From Flavobacterium hydrocarbonoxydans (GTDB lineage Bacteria; Bacteroidota; Bacteroidia; Flavobacteriales; Flavobacteriaceae), in NCBI RefSeq assembly GCF_009789235.1, contig NZ_WSTB01000007.1, positions 62,001 through 126,000 on the forward strand: a DNA stretch of 64,000 bases, read 5' to 3'. Of this stretch, positions 24,642 through 33,791 are shown in pieces (position 1 is the first letter of the stretch; each line of letters begins with the position of its first letter). Below the pieces are notes generated by a model, which worked only from the letters and a program-made list of their open reading frames with translations, had not been told where the DNA came from and made no database searches. Made by a program: the position numbers and the translations under genes.

Positions 24642-25460
24642 ATGTTACAAAAAATATTATTTTTCTTATTTTTAACTTTTGCGTCAACAAATGCGCAAGA
24701 TTTATCGAAAGAAAATGCTGTGCAAAATACTGTTTCTAAAAATGTTTCTACCTTTAGTATTGAAGCACCTCAATTAAAAACTTCAAAAAAAATCTGGATT
24801 TATTTGCCTGAAAATTATGCGAATTCAGACAAAAAATACAACGTGATGTACATGCACGACGCCCAAAATCTATTCGATTCGAAAACCGCTTACGCCGGCG
24901 AATGGAATGTAGATGAAAAACTGGACAGCCTGAAAGCACAAGTGATTGTGGTTGGGATTGAACACGGAAATGACAAACGTTTAGAGGAACTCACTCCTTA
25001 TAAAAACGAAAAATACGGAGGCGGAAACGCTGATAATTATGTAGATTTTATCGTAAAAACATTAAAACCCTTTATTGACAAAAAGTACAGAACCAAAACA
25101 AAAGCCAAAAACACGACCATTATGGGAAGTTCTCTTGGCGGACTGGTTTCGTATTATGCTGTTTTAAAACACCCTGAAACTTTTGGGAAAGCTGGCGTGT
25201 TTTCGCCCTCTTTCTGGTTTTCAAAAGACATTTACACTTTTACGGAACAGCAAAAAAAAATCAAAACCAAAATTTACTTTTTGTGCGGCGATAAAGAAAG
25301 TGATGATATGGTAAACGATATGACCAAAATGGAACATTTACTGGATACGAAACGGTGTTATTGCTTACACCTTAACAAATCTAAAATTGTAAAAGGCGGC
25401 CAACACAACGAAAAACTCTGGCGAGATGGTTTTGTAAACGCCTTTTTATGGCTGAATTAA
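24642..25460 (+). CDS. Exported esterase, alpha/beta-hydrolase (IroE/EstD-like)
   Basis: A 272-aa hydrolase with a signal peptide (about 1-19, STNAQD). YLPENYANSDKKYNVMYMHD at about 54-73 is the usual esterase-D/enterobactin-esterase opening, and the nucleophile elbow is GSSLGG with S164. An aspartate in CGDKESDDM and His in GGQHNEKLW (C-terminal) complete the triad. It is predicted periplasmic or secreted. Relatives hydrolyse siderophores, acyl sugars or peptides. It lies just before a dipeptide epimerase gene, 35 bp apart, which may hint at a peptide or cell-wall substrate, but this is weak inference. Confidence 0.85.
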   Translation: MLQKILFFLFLTFASTNAQDLSKENAVQNTVSKNVSTFSIEAPQLKTSKKIWIYLPENYANSDKKYNVMYMHDAQNLFDSKTAYAGEWNVDEKLDSLKAQVIVVGIEHGNDKRLEELTPYKNEKYGGGNADNYVDFIVKTLKPFIDKKYRTKTKAKNTTIMGSSLGGLVSYYAVLKHPETFGKAGVFSPSFWFSKDIYTFTEQQKKIKTKIYFLCGDKESDDMVNDMTKMEHLLDTKRCYCLHLNKSKIVKGGQHNEKLWRDGFVNAFLWLN

Positions 25461-25495
25461 AAAAAATAAAAATACATTAAACATAAAACAACACA

Positions 25496-26506
25496 ATGGA
25501 ATTAATTTTAAGAGCGTACAACCTACAACTAAAACACACTTTTACTATTTCGAGAGAATCAATTGATGTACAGCCTTCTTTAATTGTAGAATTAAAAAGC
25601 AATGGTTTTTCCGGATTTGGAGAAGCTACCTCAAACCCTTATTACAAAACAACGGTTCCGATGATGATGCAGGATTTAGAAAAAATCAGAACCATTATCG
25701 AAACTACCGAAGATGAAACTCCAGAGCAGTTCTGGTCAAAAATACATCCTTATCTAAAAGAGGATATGTTTGCTTTGTGCGCTTTAGATTTGGCTTACAA
25801 CGATTTGTATGCCCGCAAAAAAGGCAAAAAATTATACGAATTATGGAACTACACTACCGAAAGAAATCCAATGACGGATTACACTATCGGGATTGCTTCT
25901 ATAGATAAAATGGTTTCGAAAATGCAGGAGCTTCCGTGGCCAATTTATAAAATTAAATTAGGTACCAAAGAAGATATTGCCATTGTAAAAGAACTTCGTA
26001 AACATACAGATGCTATTTTTAGAATTGATGCCAATTGTGGCTGGGGTGTAGAAGAAACGATTAATAATGCTGTTGAACTCAAGAAATTAGGTGTCGAATT
26101 CTTAGAACAACCCATGAAAGCTGACAATTGGGAAGCCCATAAAGAGGTTTTTAAACACTCGGTTTTGCCAATCGTTGCAGATGAAAGCTGTATTATTGAA
26201 GAAGATGTTGCCAAATGTCATCATCATTTTCATGGCGTAAACGTAAAACTGGTAAAATGCGGTGGATTAACTCCCGGAAAACGCATGATCGAAGAAGCTA
26301 AAAAGCTTGGATTGAAAACGATGGTGGGCTGTATGACCGAATCTACTGTTGGAATTTCGGCTATTGCGCATTTATTGCCTCAACTGGATTATGTTGACAT
26401 GGATGGTGCATTGCTTCTGGCTCAGGATATTGCTACAGGCGTAACCATAAAAGACGGAATTATCAGCTACTCTGACCTTAACGGAACTGGTGTGACTTTA
26501 CTATAA
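25496..26506 (+). CDS. Dipeptide epimerase, enolase superfamily (L-Ala-D/L-Glu epimerase type)
   Basis: A 336-aa muconate-lactonizing-enzyme-like member of the enolase superfamily. Catalytic features are the KxK pair K152 and K154 (YKIKLG), metal ligands D178 (FRIDANCGW), E204 (LEQPM) and D229 (VADESC), and the opposing lysine near 251-254 (VKLVKCGG). The C-terminal MVGCMTESTVG fits dipeptide epimerases that convert L-Ala-D-Glu to L-Ala-L-Glu during murein-peptide recycling; related enzymes act on other dipeptides. It starts 35 nt after the esterase and stops 5 nt before the PLP enzyme gene. Confidence 0.88.
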   Translation: MELILRAYNLQLKHTFTISRESIDVQPSLIVELKSNGFSGFGEATSNPYYKTTVPMMMQDLEKIRTIIETTEDETPEQFWSKIHPYLKEDMFALCALDLAYNDLYARKKGKKLYELWNYTTERNPMTDYTIGIASIDKMVSKMQELPWPIYKIKLGTKEDIAIVKELRKHTDAIFRIDANCGWGVEETINNAVELKKLGVEFLEQPMKADNWEAHKEVFKHSVLPIVADESCIIEEDVAKCHHHFHGVNVKLVKCGGLTPGKRMIEEAKKLGLKTMVGCMTESTVGISAIAHLLPQLDYVDMDGALLLAQDIATGVTIKDGIISYSDLNGTGVTLL

Positions 26507-26511
26507 ACCCA

Positions 26512-27534
26512 ATGAAAGTCAATCAGTTTCCAGACAGAATTATCGAAATAGAACAAGAGCAGTATTTGTATTTTGGAGGTACTGCGTATTTGGGATTGCC
26601 TGCCAACGAAGCATTCCAGCAATTGGTTGTAAAAAATATTCTGAAATGGGGAACCACTTACGGGAGTTCCAGAAATGCGAATATCAAACTTACCGCCTAT
26701 GACAATGGCGAAGCTTTTTTGGCACAACATATTAAGGCTGAAGCTGCTGTTACGGTTTCGTCCGGAATGCTGGCCGGAAAATTGGTGATAGACGAACTGC
26801 AAAAAGACACGGATTGTTTCTTTCGTTTTCTTGCCACTCATCCTGCCCTAAAAGCACCGCATAGTTTGCCTTTTTTTATGGATGGAAAACTGAATCCGCG
26901 TTTATTGGATGACACTGTTGAGCGCATCACCATTCTGACAGACGGCGTTCCTTCTTTTGAAACCAAAGCTGTTGATTTGGATATCCTAAAAGCGATTCCG
27001 GGTCATAAAGAAGTGACTTTGGTTATTGATGAATCGCATTCGCTGGGGATTTTAGGCAAAAATGGCTGCGGTATTTTTTCGGAGGTAAATGTTCCCGTCA
27101 AGCGAAAAATTATGCTTTCGTCATTAGGAAAAGCGTTTGGCGTTACCGGAGGCGTGATTGCTGGTGATCTTTCGTTTATTAACAAAATAAAGAATCTGGA
27201 CACTTTTGTCTCTGCGGCCGGAATGAATCCTGCCTTTGTGCAGACATTGGCCGATGCTGCCGAAATTTATGTTTCGCAACATCAAAAATTAGTCAAAAAT
27301 CTGAACTATATTAGTACGAAACTGCTTCCAAATGATACTATTAATTTTGATAAAACCTATCCTTTAATTTACTTAGAAAAAGAAGGCATACATGAAGCAT
27401 TAATGGATCATAAAATCATTATTGCTCATTTTAAATATCAGGAAAATGCAAAAAATCTGAATCGGATTGTCGTGACGGCAAATCATACCAAAGAAGATTT
27501 AGATCAAGTAATCAGTGTTTTGAATACTTATTAA
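26512..27534 (+). CDS. Fold-type I PLP-dependent enzyme (AONS/aminotransferase class I-II-like), short form
   Basis: A 340-aa PLP enzyme with the 8-amino-7-oxononanoate synthase/alpha-oxoamine-synthase look: GTTYGSSRNANIKLT, VIDESHSLG (D173 and H176 contact the cofactor), and SSLGKAFG with the Schiff-base lysine at K207. It is shorter than true AONS enzymes (about 385 aa), so it may have another substrate. It sits 5 nt after the dipeptide epimerase and probably co-translates with it, so a shared pathway is likely. The third inverted-repeat element starts 13 bp after its stop. Confidence 0.85.
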   Translation: MKVNQFPDRIIEIEQEQYLYFGGTAYLGLPANEAFQQLVVKNILKWGTTYGSSRNANIKLTAYDNGEAFLAQHIKAEAAVTVSSGMLAGKLVIDELQKDTDCFFRFLATHPALKAPHSLPFFMDGKLNPRLLDDTVERITILTDGVPSFETKAVDLDILKAIPGHKEVTLVIDESHSLGILGKNGCGIFSEVNVPVKRKIMLSSLGKAFGVTGGVIAGDLSFINKIKNLDTFVSAAGMNPAFVQTLADAAEIYVSQHQKLVKNLNYISTKLLPNDTINFDKTYPLIYLEKEGIHEALMDHKIIIAHFKYQENAKNLNRIVVTANHTKEDLDQVISVLNTY

Positions 27535-27546
27535 TTATAATTCAAT

Positions 27547-27735
27547 CCGGTGGGTGAAATTATTTTTAACACATAGATACATAGCTTATTGAACTCAAAA
27601 AAGGCGTTTCACTTGTATTAAAACACATAACTATGTGTGAAGAAACGAGTTTCTTTTTGATTTTCCTTTTTTCAAAATCATAAAATCTATGTTTTCTATG
27701 TGTTGAATCATTTTTTTTTGAATTGCACCCAGCGA
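27547..27735 (+). repeat. 190-bp terminal-inverted-repeat element, copy 3 of 3
   Basis: Same organisation as copies 1 and 2. Outer CCGGTGGGTG (27547-27556) is opposed by CACCCAGCG. AACACATAGATACATAG is opposed by CTATGTTTTCTATGTGTT. A central ACACATAACTATGTGT palindrome has one asymmetric change. GAAACGAGTTTCTTTTTG can fold as a terminator. It begins 13 bp after the PLP-enzyme stop. Confidence 0.85.
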
Positions 27736-27855
27736 CCCAGCGTATTAATCTTTTTTTCTGTTTAAAAAAATTAAACTCCAGAGGGGTTTTATTACACTCA
27801 AATTCACACTTAAATATTAAAATAAAATAGCCCAAAGGCCAATCTTTACGTCAGC

Positions 27856-28062
27856 GACGTGAAATTTCACGTCCCGGACGTGAAATTTCACATCGCTGAC
27901 GTGAAATTTCACGTGCCAGACGTGAACGTTTACGTTCCTGATGTAAAATTTCACATCGCCGACGTGAAATTTCACGTGCCAGACGTGAACGTTTACGTTC
28001 CTGATGTGAAATTTCACATCGCTGACGTGAAATTTCACGTCCGGGACGTGAAATTTTACGTT
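27856..28062. repeat. 21-bp strict-phase tandem array B: ten 18-bp palindromes with 3-bp spacers
   Basis: Ten units start exactly every 21 bp (27856, 27877, ... 28045). Each is GACGTGAAATTTCACGTC or a variant, with a 3-bp spacer (CCG, GCT, CCA, CCT, GCC, CGG). Units 4 and 7 have an ACGTTTACGTT variant, and units 3-5 are duplicated as 6-8. There are no indels. Both strands are open as near-identical VKFHVPD heptapeptides simply because the unit is palindromic. The array lies between convergent genes. Confidence 0.92.
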
Positions 28063-28141
28063 TTTAGAGAGAATGATCAAAATTTTGTGTAAACTCAAAA
28101 AACCTATTACTATTTTTCGAAAGACGTAACTGCTAAAAACA

Positions 28142-28179
28142 AATAACCCCTTCTACGAAATTTCATAGAAGGGGTTATT
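28142..28179 (-). terminator. Intrinsic terminator of the susCD operon
   Basis: A near-perfect long stem runs from AATAACCCCTTCTA to TAGAAGGGGTTATT with the central GAAATTTC. On the minus strand a T-rich run (TTTGTTTTTAG) follows. It lies 22 bp beyond the SusD stop. Confidence 0.85.
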
Positions 28180-28200
28180 AGGAGTAATGTGCTGCTTTAC

Positions 28201-29652
28201 TTATTTAGCCCACCATACTTTTGTTTCCATTTTATCTTCGCCCTGAACTGCAATGGCAGCTTCATAATTGGCCAAATTCAATGTTTTTACGTTGGCTCCG
28301 TAAGCTTGTCTTTGCGGAATTGTAGCCGATCCGATAGCACCCACAGGAACCGTTAAGGCAACTGCATTGGCACCAAATCTTCTCCATTCATTCCACCCTT
28401 CATATCCCTGCATGAATAAGGCAATGTGTTTTTGATATGCAATCGATTTTATATCAACATACGGAAATTCTAACACATAAGCATCGGCAGCTTCAGCTGT
28501 AACGCCCCATTGTGCCATAGAAGCTTTGATTGCTTCTGTATAAAAAGCAGCGGCACTCCCTGGAATCCAACCTAAAGAAGCGGCTTCTGCTTTTGCAAAA
28601 GTCATTTGTGCATAGGTGTAGAAAAAAGCAGGAGCTGTCTTGTTCTTGATAATAGAATTTGTGATATAAGAATAATTAGCAACAGTAGCATTTCCAGTTA
28701 CAGAGGTAACACCACCATTGTATATTCCGCCGCCATTAGTTGCTTTTTCAGCAAATTTTGCCAATCTAGGATCTTGAGGCAACATATTGGTACCTGTACC
28801 AATCAACATATTTACAAAAGGCTCACTCACCAAATAATCTGATCTTGTTTCAAAACGATCTTCCCATGGATTATCGTAAGCTTCATCAGCAATGTACGGA
28901 AAAGTCAGGTTTTGTGCGTTCGAAGCTATCGTTCCTGCATTCATAGCCTCTACAAATTTTGTTGCAGCATAACCACCGGCAGCAGGAAATCTTTTGGATA
29001 AACGCAATGCCATATTCATTTTTAAAGTATTGGCAAAACGTTTCCATTCTGACATTTGTGTTGCTTTATTCGTAAAAAGCACATCTCCTTTTGGTCCTGC
29101 TCCAGCATCAATCATTGCTACAGCATTATCAATATCTTTAAACAATCCGTCATAAATTTCTTCTTGTGTATCAAATTTAGGAAATGTATCATCAAGACCT
29201 TTTAATGCTTCAGAATAAGGCACCATTCCCCAACGATCTGTTAGGTGCTGAAAAACATACGCTTTCAGAATCATGGCTACCGCTATCTGATTATTATTAG
29301 AACCATTTCCTAAAGCAGTACCGGCAGTCGCAGGATTTTGATTTACTTTGATTACTTCCTGCAGATTGTTCAGAATTGATACATAAGTACCACTGTAGTC
29401 AAAATTCGTCACATCGTAAATCGTTTCTTTAGGGTACTGACCATTGGTAATATACTGTACATAATTTAATGGTTCTGTAGCAGTCAGTATTGAAGACATT
29501 GACCTTTCGGCGCCCGTTAACAACGAAGCTGTATTGACAACACTCGGGTCATTCGGACTTAAATTAGTATCTCCAAAATCAGCGTTATCACACGAAACTG
29601 TGGTTAAAGCTGCTGTTAGCGCTATAATGGATGTTATGATTATTTTTTTCAT
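28201..29652 (-). CDS. SusD/RagB-like outer-membrane lipoprotein
   Basis: A 483-aa lipoprotein (lipobox TVSCDNADF, C21) of the SusD-like group 2. After the signal come LSPNDPSVVNTASLLTGA and repeated helical TPR-like segments (FQHLTDRWGMVPYSEALKGL). The C-terminal QKHIALFMQGYEGWNEWRRFG is the diagnostic SusD-family ending. SusD caps the SusC transporter and binds substrate at the cell surface. It is downstream of SusC with a 9-nt gap and followed by a terminator. There is no glycoside hydrolase nearby, so the substrate (glycan, peptide or other) is undefined. Confidence 0.95.
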   Translation of the reverse strand: MKKIIITSIIALTAALTTVSCDNADFGDTNLSPNDPSVVNTASLLTGAERSMSSILTATEPLNYVQYITNGQYPKETIYDVTNFDYSGTYVSILNNLQEVIKVNQNPATAGTALGNGSNNNQIAVAMILKAYVFQHLTDRWGMVPYSEALKGLDDTFPKFDTQEEIYDGLFKDIDNAVAMIDAGAGPKGDVLFTNKATQMSEWKRFANTLKMNMALRLSKRFPAAGGYAATKFVEAMNAGTIASNAQNLTFPYIADEAYDNPWEDRFETRSDYLVSEPFVNMLIGTGTNMLPQDPRLAKFAEKATNGGGIYNGGVTSVTGNATVANYSYITNSIIKNKTAPAFFYTYAQMTFAKAEAASLGWIPGSAAAFYTEAIKASMAQWGVTAEAADAYVLEFPYVDIKSIAYQKHIALFMQGYEGWNEWRRFGANAVALTVPVGAIGSATIPQRQAYGANVKTLNLANYEAAIAVQGEDKMETKVWWAK

Positions 29653-29661
29653 TTTTAATAA

Positions 29662-32600
29662 TTATAAAGTTAAAACAAGGTTTAAACCAATAGATCTTGA
29701 GTTTGGCAATTGAGCCGTCTCGATAAATGGTGTACCTGTAGTATTGTAAGATTGTAATTCTGATGGATCAATATCACGATTTACGGCATAAATCAACCAT
29801 AAATTATTTGCATACACAGCAAGATTAATTTTTTGGAAAGGTGTTTTTGATAAAATTGTTTTACTGAAATTATATCCAAGTCTCATCGTTCTTAATTTTA
29901 CATAAGAAGCATCTTCTAAGAAAGGTTCTGTAATAGCTCTAATGTTTGACCAATAGGTTCTGGTACTTACACGATATGCTACATCTGCTCCTGTCGTACC
30001 ATCTACACCTTCTACCAATAAACCTCCTGATGTTGGTGTTACAGCTGAATTAAGCATGGCTCCTGTGGCAATACTTGCTCCTGTTGTAGCGTTTACGATT
30101 GGGTCTCTTTTAGGATTCCCTAAGTCATTGTTACCCACTGTTTCGATACCAACTCCAGTTCTGTTAACCAAAGAATTCGAAACGGAGTAATATTTACCTC
30201 CTTGCTGGAAGTCGAAACCTAAACTTAAATCAAAGTTTTTATACGTAAAAGAAGTGGTTAAACCTCCAGTATAATTTGGTAAAATATTCCCTAAATAAAC
30301 ACCTAATTCTCTAACATAAGCACCAGCAGCCGTAAGCTTGGCTTTTCCGTTTTCGTCTCTCGCAATTCTGCTACCGTAAATGGCTCCCCACTCTTCACCC
30401 ACTTGTTCTACTAACTGAACATTACCCATATTTGAGTTTCCTGACTGAATAACATTTCTGTCAATGCCGTCTGCAATTGCCACAACCTTTCTCTCTAAAG
30501 TTGCAAAATTGACCCCAATATTCCACTCAAAACTATTTGTTTTTATAGGCGATCCGGATAAAGCAACCTCATATCCTTTGTAGGTTTGTTCCCCTTGGTT
30601 TAAAAATACTCCGTTTATTCCTGTTGAACCATCAAAAGAAACTCTATAAGGTATCCCATTGTCTAATCTGTCAAAATAAGAAGCATCTAATGAAAGTCGG
30701 TTATTAAAGAATTTCAAATCAACACCATATTCTTTTTCTTCACGATTTCCACCTGTTAAACTTGGATTTACCAATGTACCCGGTGTTGATGATGTTGGGT
30801 ATGTGCCATAAGTAGTACCTGTTGTATAAACCGGGCTCGTTTGATAAGCATTAGGAAATTGAGGTGCCATTGCATATCCTGCTCTAATTTTTCCAAAAGT
30901 AAAAATAGTATTTTCAGGAATGAATTTCGAAAAAATAAAACTTCCGGAAACACCATAAGTTGTCAATTTATTATCATTAACATTGGCTGTTGAAGAAAAA
31001 TCATTACGATAAGAACCATCAACATATAAAAAGTCATCATAACCAACAGAGGCAGTTGTAAAAAATCCGCGGGTCTCACTTTTAAACCTTCTGTTTGTTG
31101 TCAACGGAATACCTACTGATGTACTAATACTATAAAATCCATCAGAAACCAAACCTCCTACAGTTTCGCTAATCATATACGTATTATCATAAAACTGGTA
31201 TTCGAAACCACCCGTTGCAGCGATATCAAATTTATTGATTTTCTTTTTGTAGTTTAAGATTCCTGAAACTTCATCTCTATTTTTAATCGCAAGACTTTCT
31301 TCATACTTAGGAACAGCAACTCCGCCCCAGGCATTCGTAATATCATAATAAGCTGATCCTAAATAATTTTTTCTTAGCTCAGCTGTCGCAGTCAAACCAT
31401 TAATGATTTCATAACTGGCACCAAATCTTCCGTTAAAGGTTTTATTATCTTCTTTGTTTGGCTGCTCATACTGATCGAAGAAAGGAGAATTCCATCCAAA
31501 TGATTTTCCGTTTGTTGCACTCGTTCTATTCCAGGTTACAATTTTACCATTCATACGATAATTTCTTAAATCGTCCATGTTTAATTGTCTCTGGAACCAT
31601 TGTCTTAAACTCGCCACTGCTGGTAAAATTAAGTTTTTATCATTATAGCCTGTCGTTTCTCTATCCTGGAATAAGATGGTAGAATATACTTTGAATTTTT
31701 TGCTCAAATTTGCTTCAGCAGTAACATTTACATCGTATTGTGTTCTGGCTGTATTGGGTACAACACCCTCTTTACTAGTTTTGGTAATACCAAAATTTAT
31801 ATTATAATCTTCACCACCTTTACCAGCAGACAAACTTGTTCTATTGGTTACCCCGGTATTATAAAAATCTTTAACGTTATTTGGGTTTGCAGAATAAGGC
31901 GTTAGTTTACCAAATTCAGGAGTTCCTTCTTCCCAACTGTTCCAGGCACGAACCATTTGTCCCTGCATTCTCGGACCCCAGCTTTCATCTGCCGTATAAT
32001 CAACAATATCCTGACCGTCAAAAGCAGCAAAAGAAGCCGGATCATTAGCAGCATTGTATGTGTATTTTGGGAATGTTTGTGAATAACCTCCACCATATTC
32101 ATTTTGAAATTCTGGTAAACCATATACATTTTCCAATGAAGAACTCACATTAAACTCTACAGACGTAGTGCCTTTTTTTCCTTTTTTGGTAGTAATTACA
32201 ATAGCACCGTTGCGTCCTTCTGGTCCATAAAGAGCGGTGGCAGATAAACCTTTCAACGTATTAATACTCTCAATACTTTCAGGATTAATATCGCTGATTG
32301 ACACGACTTTAATATTATCCACTACATATAGTATTTCTGTATTTCCTCTAAGTCTAAGAGTGGATGTTCTAAAATCGGCACTAGGAGAACCCTGAAATTG
32401 TACACCGGCTACTTTACCAGCTAATGCACTGTTAAGATCAGCATCTCGCACGGTTACCACATCTGCCACTCTTACTTTTTGCGTAGCATAACCCAGAGAT
32501 TTTTGATCTCTTTTGATACCTAACGCTGTTACCACAACACCGTCAAGCTCTTTTGCATCAGATGCCATTTTCATGTCCACTATTTCTCCATTAGCGATAA

Positions 32601-32847
32601 TCTCGCTAGTTTTATATCCTATAAATGAGAATACCAGCACGGAACCTTTGTTAGCACTAATTTGATAATCTCCATCAAATCCAGAAGTAGTTCCTGTTGT
32701 TCCGTCTTTTTCCTGAATGTTAACTCCCGGCATAGGCATTCCTTGCTCATCGGTCACAATTCCTCTTATTGTTATCTTTTGCGCAAACAAAAATGTAGAT
32801 GCCGCTAAAAACAAGAATAAGGAAAAAATAATTTTCTTTTGTTTCAT
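29662..32847 (-). CDS. SusC/RagA-family TonB-linked outer-membrane transporter
   Basis: A 1061-aa SusC-type transporter. A signal peptide (about 1-22) is followed by a regulatory-like domain (IRGIVTDEQGMPMPGVNIQE) and then the plug with the SusC hallmark LKGLSATALYGPEGRNGAIV (compare the usual ALYGSRAANGVILI) and VITTKKGKKGT. A long barrel ends in GLNLVLTL. Together with the downstream SusD it forms a gated TonB-powered transporter of an unknown oligomeric substrate. No sigma/anti-sigma pair or hybrid two-component regulator lies beside it. Confidence 0.95.
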   Translation of the reverse strand: MKQKKIIFSLFLFLAASTFLFAQKITIRGIVTDEQGMPMPGVNIQEKDGTTGTTSGFDGDYQISANKGSVLVFSFIGYKTSEIIANGEIVDMKMASDAKELDGVVVTALGIKRDQKSLGYATQKVRVADVVTVRDADLNSALAGKVAGVQFQGSPSADFRTSTLRLRGNTEILYVVDNIKVVSISDINPESIESINTLKGLSATALYGPEGRNGAIVITTKKGKKGTTSVEFNVSSSLENVYGLPEFQNEYGGGYSQTFPKYTYNAANDPASFAAFDGQDIVDYTADESWGPRMQGQMVRAWNSWEEGTPEFGKLTPYSANPNNVKDFYNTGVTNRTSLSAGKGGEDYNINFGITKTSKEGVVPNTARTQYDVNVTAEANLSKKFKVYSTILFQDRETTGYNDKNLILPAVASLRQWFQRQLNMDDLRNYRMNGKIVTWNRTSATNGKSFGWNSPFFDQYEQPNKEDNKTFNGRFGASYEIINGLTATAELRKNYLGSAYYDITNAWGGVAVPKYEESLAIKNRDEVSGILNYKKKINKFDIAATGGFEYQFYDNTYMISETVGGLVSDGFYSISTSVGIPLTTNRRFKSETRGFFTTASVGYDDFLYVDGSYRNDFSSTANVNDNKLTTYGVSGSFIFSKFIPENTIFTFGKIRAGYAMAPQFPNAYQTSPVYTTGTTYGTYPTSSTPGTLVNPSLTGGNREEKEYGVDLKFFNNRLSLDASYFDRLDNGIPYRVSFDGSTGINGVFLNQGEQTYKGYEVALSGSPIKTNSFEWNIGVNFATLERKVVAIADGIDRNVIQSGNSNMGNVQLVEQVGEEWGAIYGSRIARDENGKAKLTAAGAYVRELGVYLGNILPNYTGGLTTSFTYKNFDLSLGFDFQQGGKYYSVSNSLVNRTGVGIETVGNNDLGNPKRDPIVNATTGASIATGAMLNSAVTPTSGGLLVEGVDGTTGADVAYRVSTRTYWSNIRAITEPFLEDASYVKLRTMRLGYNFSKTILSKTPFQKINLAVYANNLWLIYAVNRDIDPSELQSYNTTGTPFIETAQLPNSRSIGLNLVLTL

Positions 32848-33146
32848 AAAATTGAGTTAATTTGTTAATTGGTTGTGGTTAAATTTTCGTTTGCAATTTA
32901 ACATTTTATCATTATAAAATGCGTTTTCATAACAAAAAGTAGTAAACATTTCTTAAAATACGCATTTTACCGCAACAAACATCCTCATAAAAAGCAATTA
33001 TAAGGAGTTAATTTTCTAATTTACAAAAGCTTATAAATTCAACAAGTGTTAATATTTTATTAAGTAAACCAATAGCATTGTTAATATTTTGTACCCAATA
33101 AGCAATTTAAAACAGATTGTAATGTACCTTTGTAAAAAATAAAACG
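32848..33146. other. Divergent 299-bp control region between susC and the DUF1456 gene
   Basis: AT-rich sequence with no gene. TACCTTTG at 33125-33132 is a good -7 box for the plus-strand DUF1456 gene, 15 bp before its ATG. I could not find a convincing promoter for susC on the minus strand. Confidence 0.5.
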
Positions 33147-33611
33147 ATGACAAACAACGATATCTTAAAGAAGCTTCGAGTAGCATTAATGCTTCGCGAT
33201 GATCAAATAGTTGAAATATTAGAATTGGTTGATTTTAGAATTTCAAAATCAGAATTAGGCGCTTTTTTCAGAGCTGAAGACCACGAGAATTATATGGAAT
33301 GCGGCGATCAGGTTTTACGTAATTTCCTGAACGGATTGGTAATTCATTTGAGAGGAACCAAAGAAAATCCTAAGAACCCAAATGATGTTTTAGCCAAACA
33401 TAAAGCAGAAATTCCGAAGAAAGAAAACACTAAAGAAAGACCTGAGTTTAAAGCCAGCCCAAAAGATGCTGAAAAAGGAAGAGGCGATAAAGCACCTTCT
33501 AAATCAGGACCTGCTGCCAAAAAACCTTTCAAGAAAAACAACACTAAAACTGCACCTAAAGTACAAGTAGTTGAGAAAGTAGTTTACAAAAACGGAAAGA
33601 ATAAAAAATAA
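33147..33611 (+). CDS. DUF1456-family protein with basic tail (YehS-like)
   Basis: A 154-aa protein. The first ~70 residues (NNDILKKLRVALMLRDDQIV and FRISKSELGAFFRAEDHENY) are the DUF1456/YehS helical domain, here only one of the usual two copies. The rest is a disordered lysine/alanine/proline-rich tail (KFKASPKDAEKGRGDKAPSK-like) that may bind nucleic acid. Function of the family is unknown. It is monocistronic, with its own promoter and a large hairpin after its stop. Confidence 0.85.
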   Translation: MTNNDILKKLRVALMLRDDQIVEILELVDFRISKSELGAFFRAEDHENYMECGDQVLRNFLNGLVIHLRGTKENPKNPNDVLAKHKAEIPKKENTKERPEFKASPKDAEKGRGDKAPSKSGPAAKKPFKKNNTKTAPKVQVVEKVVYKNGKNKK

Positions 33612-33630
33612 TTTAACCGCAAAGATTTTT

Positions 33631-33697
33631 TAGCCACGAATTCACGAATTATTTTTAATTACAAGACTATTAAAAATAATTCGTGAATTCGTGGCTA
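33631..33697. repeat. Perfect 29-bp inverted repeat (TAGCCACGAATTCACG family), possible bidirectional terminator
   Basis: Arms at 33631-33659 and 33669-33697 are exact reverse complements with a 9-nt loop, flanked by T-runs on both strands. The repeat lies between the convergent DUF1456 and sucC genes. The same CACGAATTCACGAATT sequence recurs around 60685 and 60900. Confidence 0.88.
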
Positions 33698-33740
33698 TTT
33701 TTTAAGCATACAGCTTTAACTTTACTATTTAAAACAAAAA

Positions 33741-33764
33741 AAATCCCTCCAATTGGAGGGATTT
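33741..33764 (-). terminator. Intrinsic terminator of sucC
   Basis: A perfect palindrome AAATCCCTCCAATTGG plus AGGGATTT (12-bp arms) is followed on the minus strand by TTTTTGTTTT. It lies 28 bp past the sucC stop. Confidence 0.85.
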
Positions 33765-33791
33765 TCTATATATAACTAATTTCTTATCTGA

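Noticed and set aside
27817..28098. Open frames on both strands across array B (VKFHVPD repeats)
   Set aside because: The unit is palindromic, so both strands give the same peptide; this is a consequence of the repeat, not evidence of coding.
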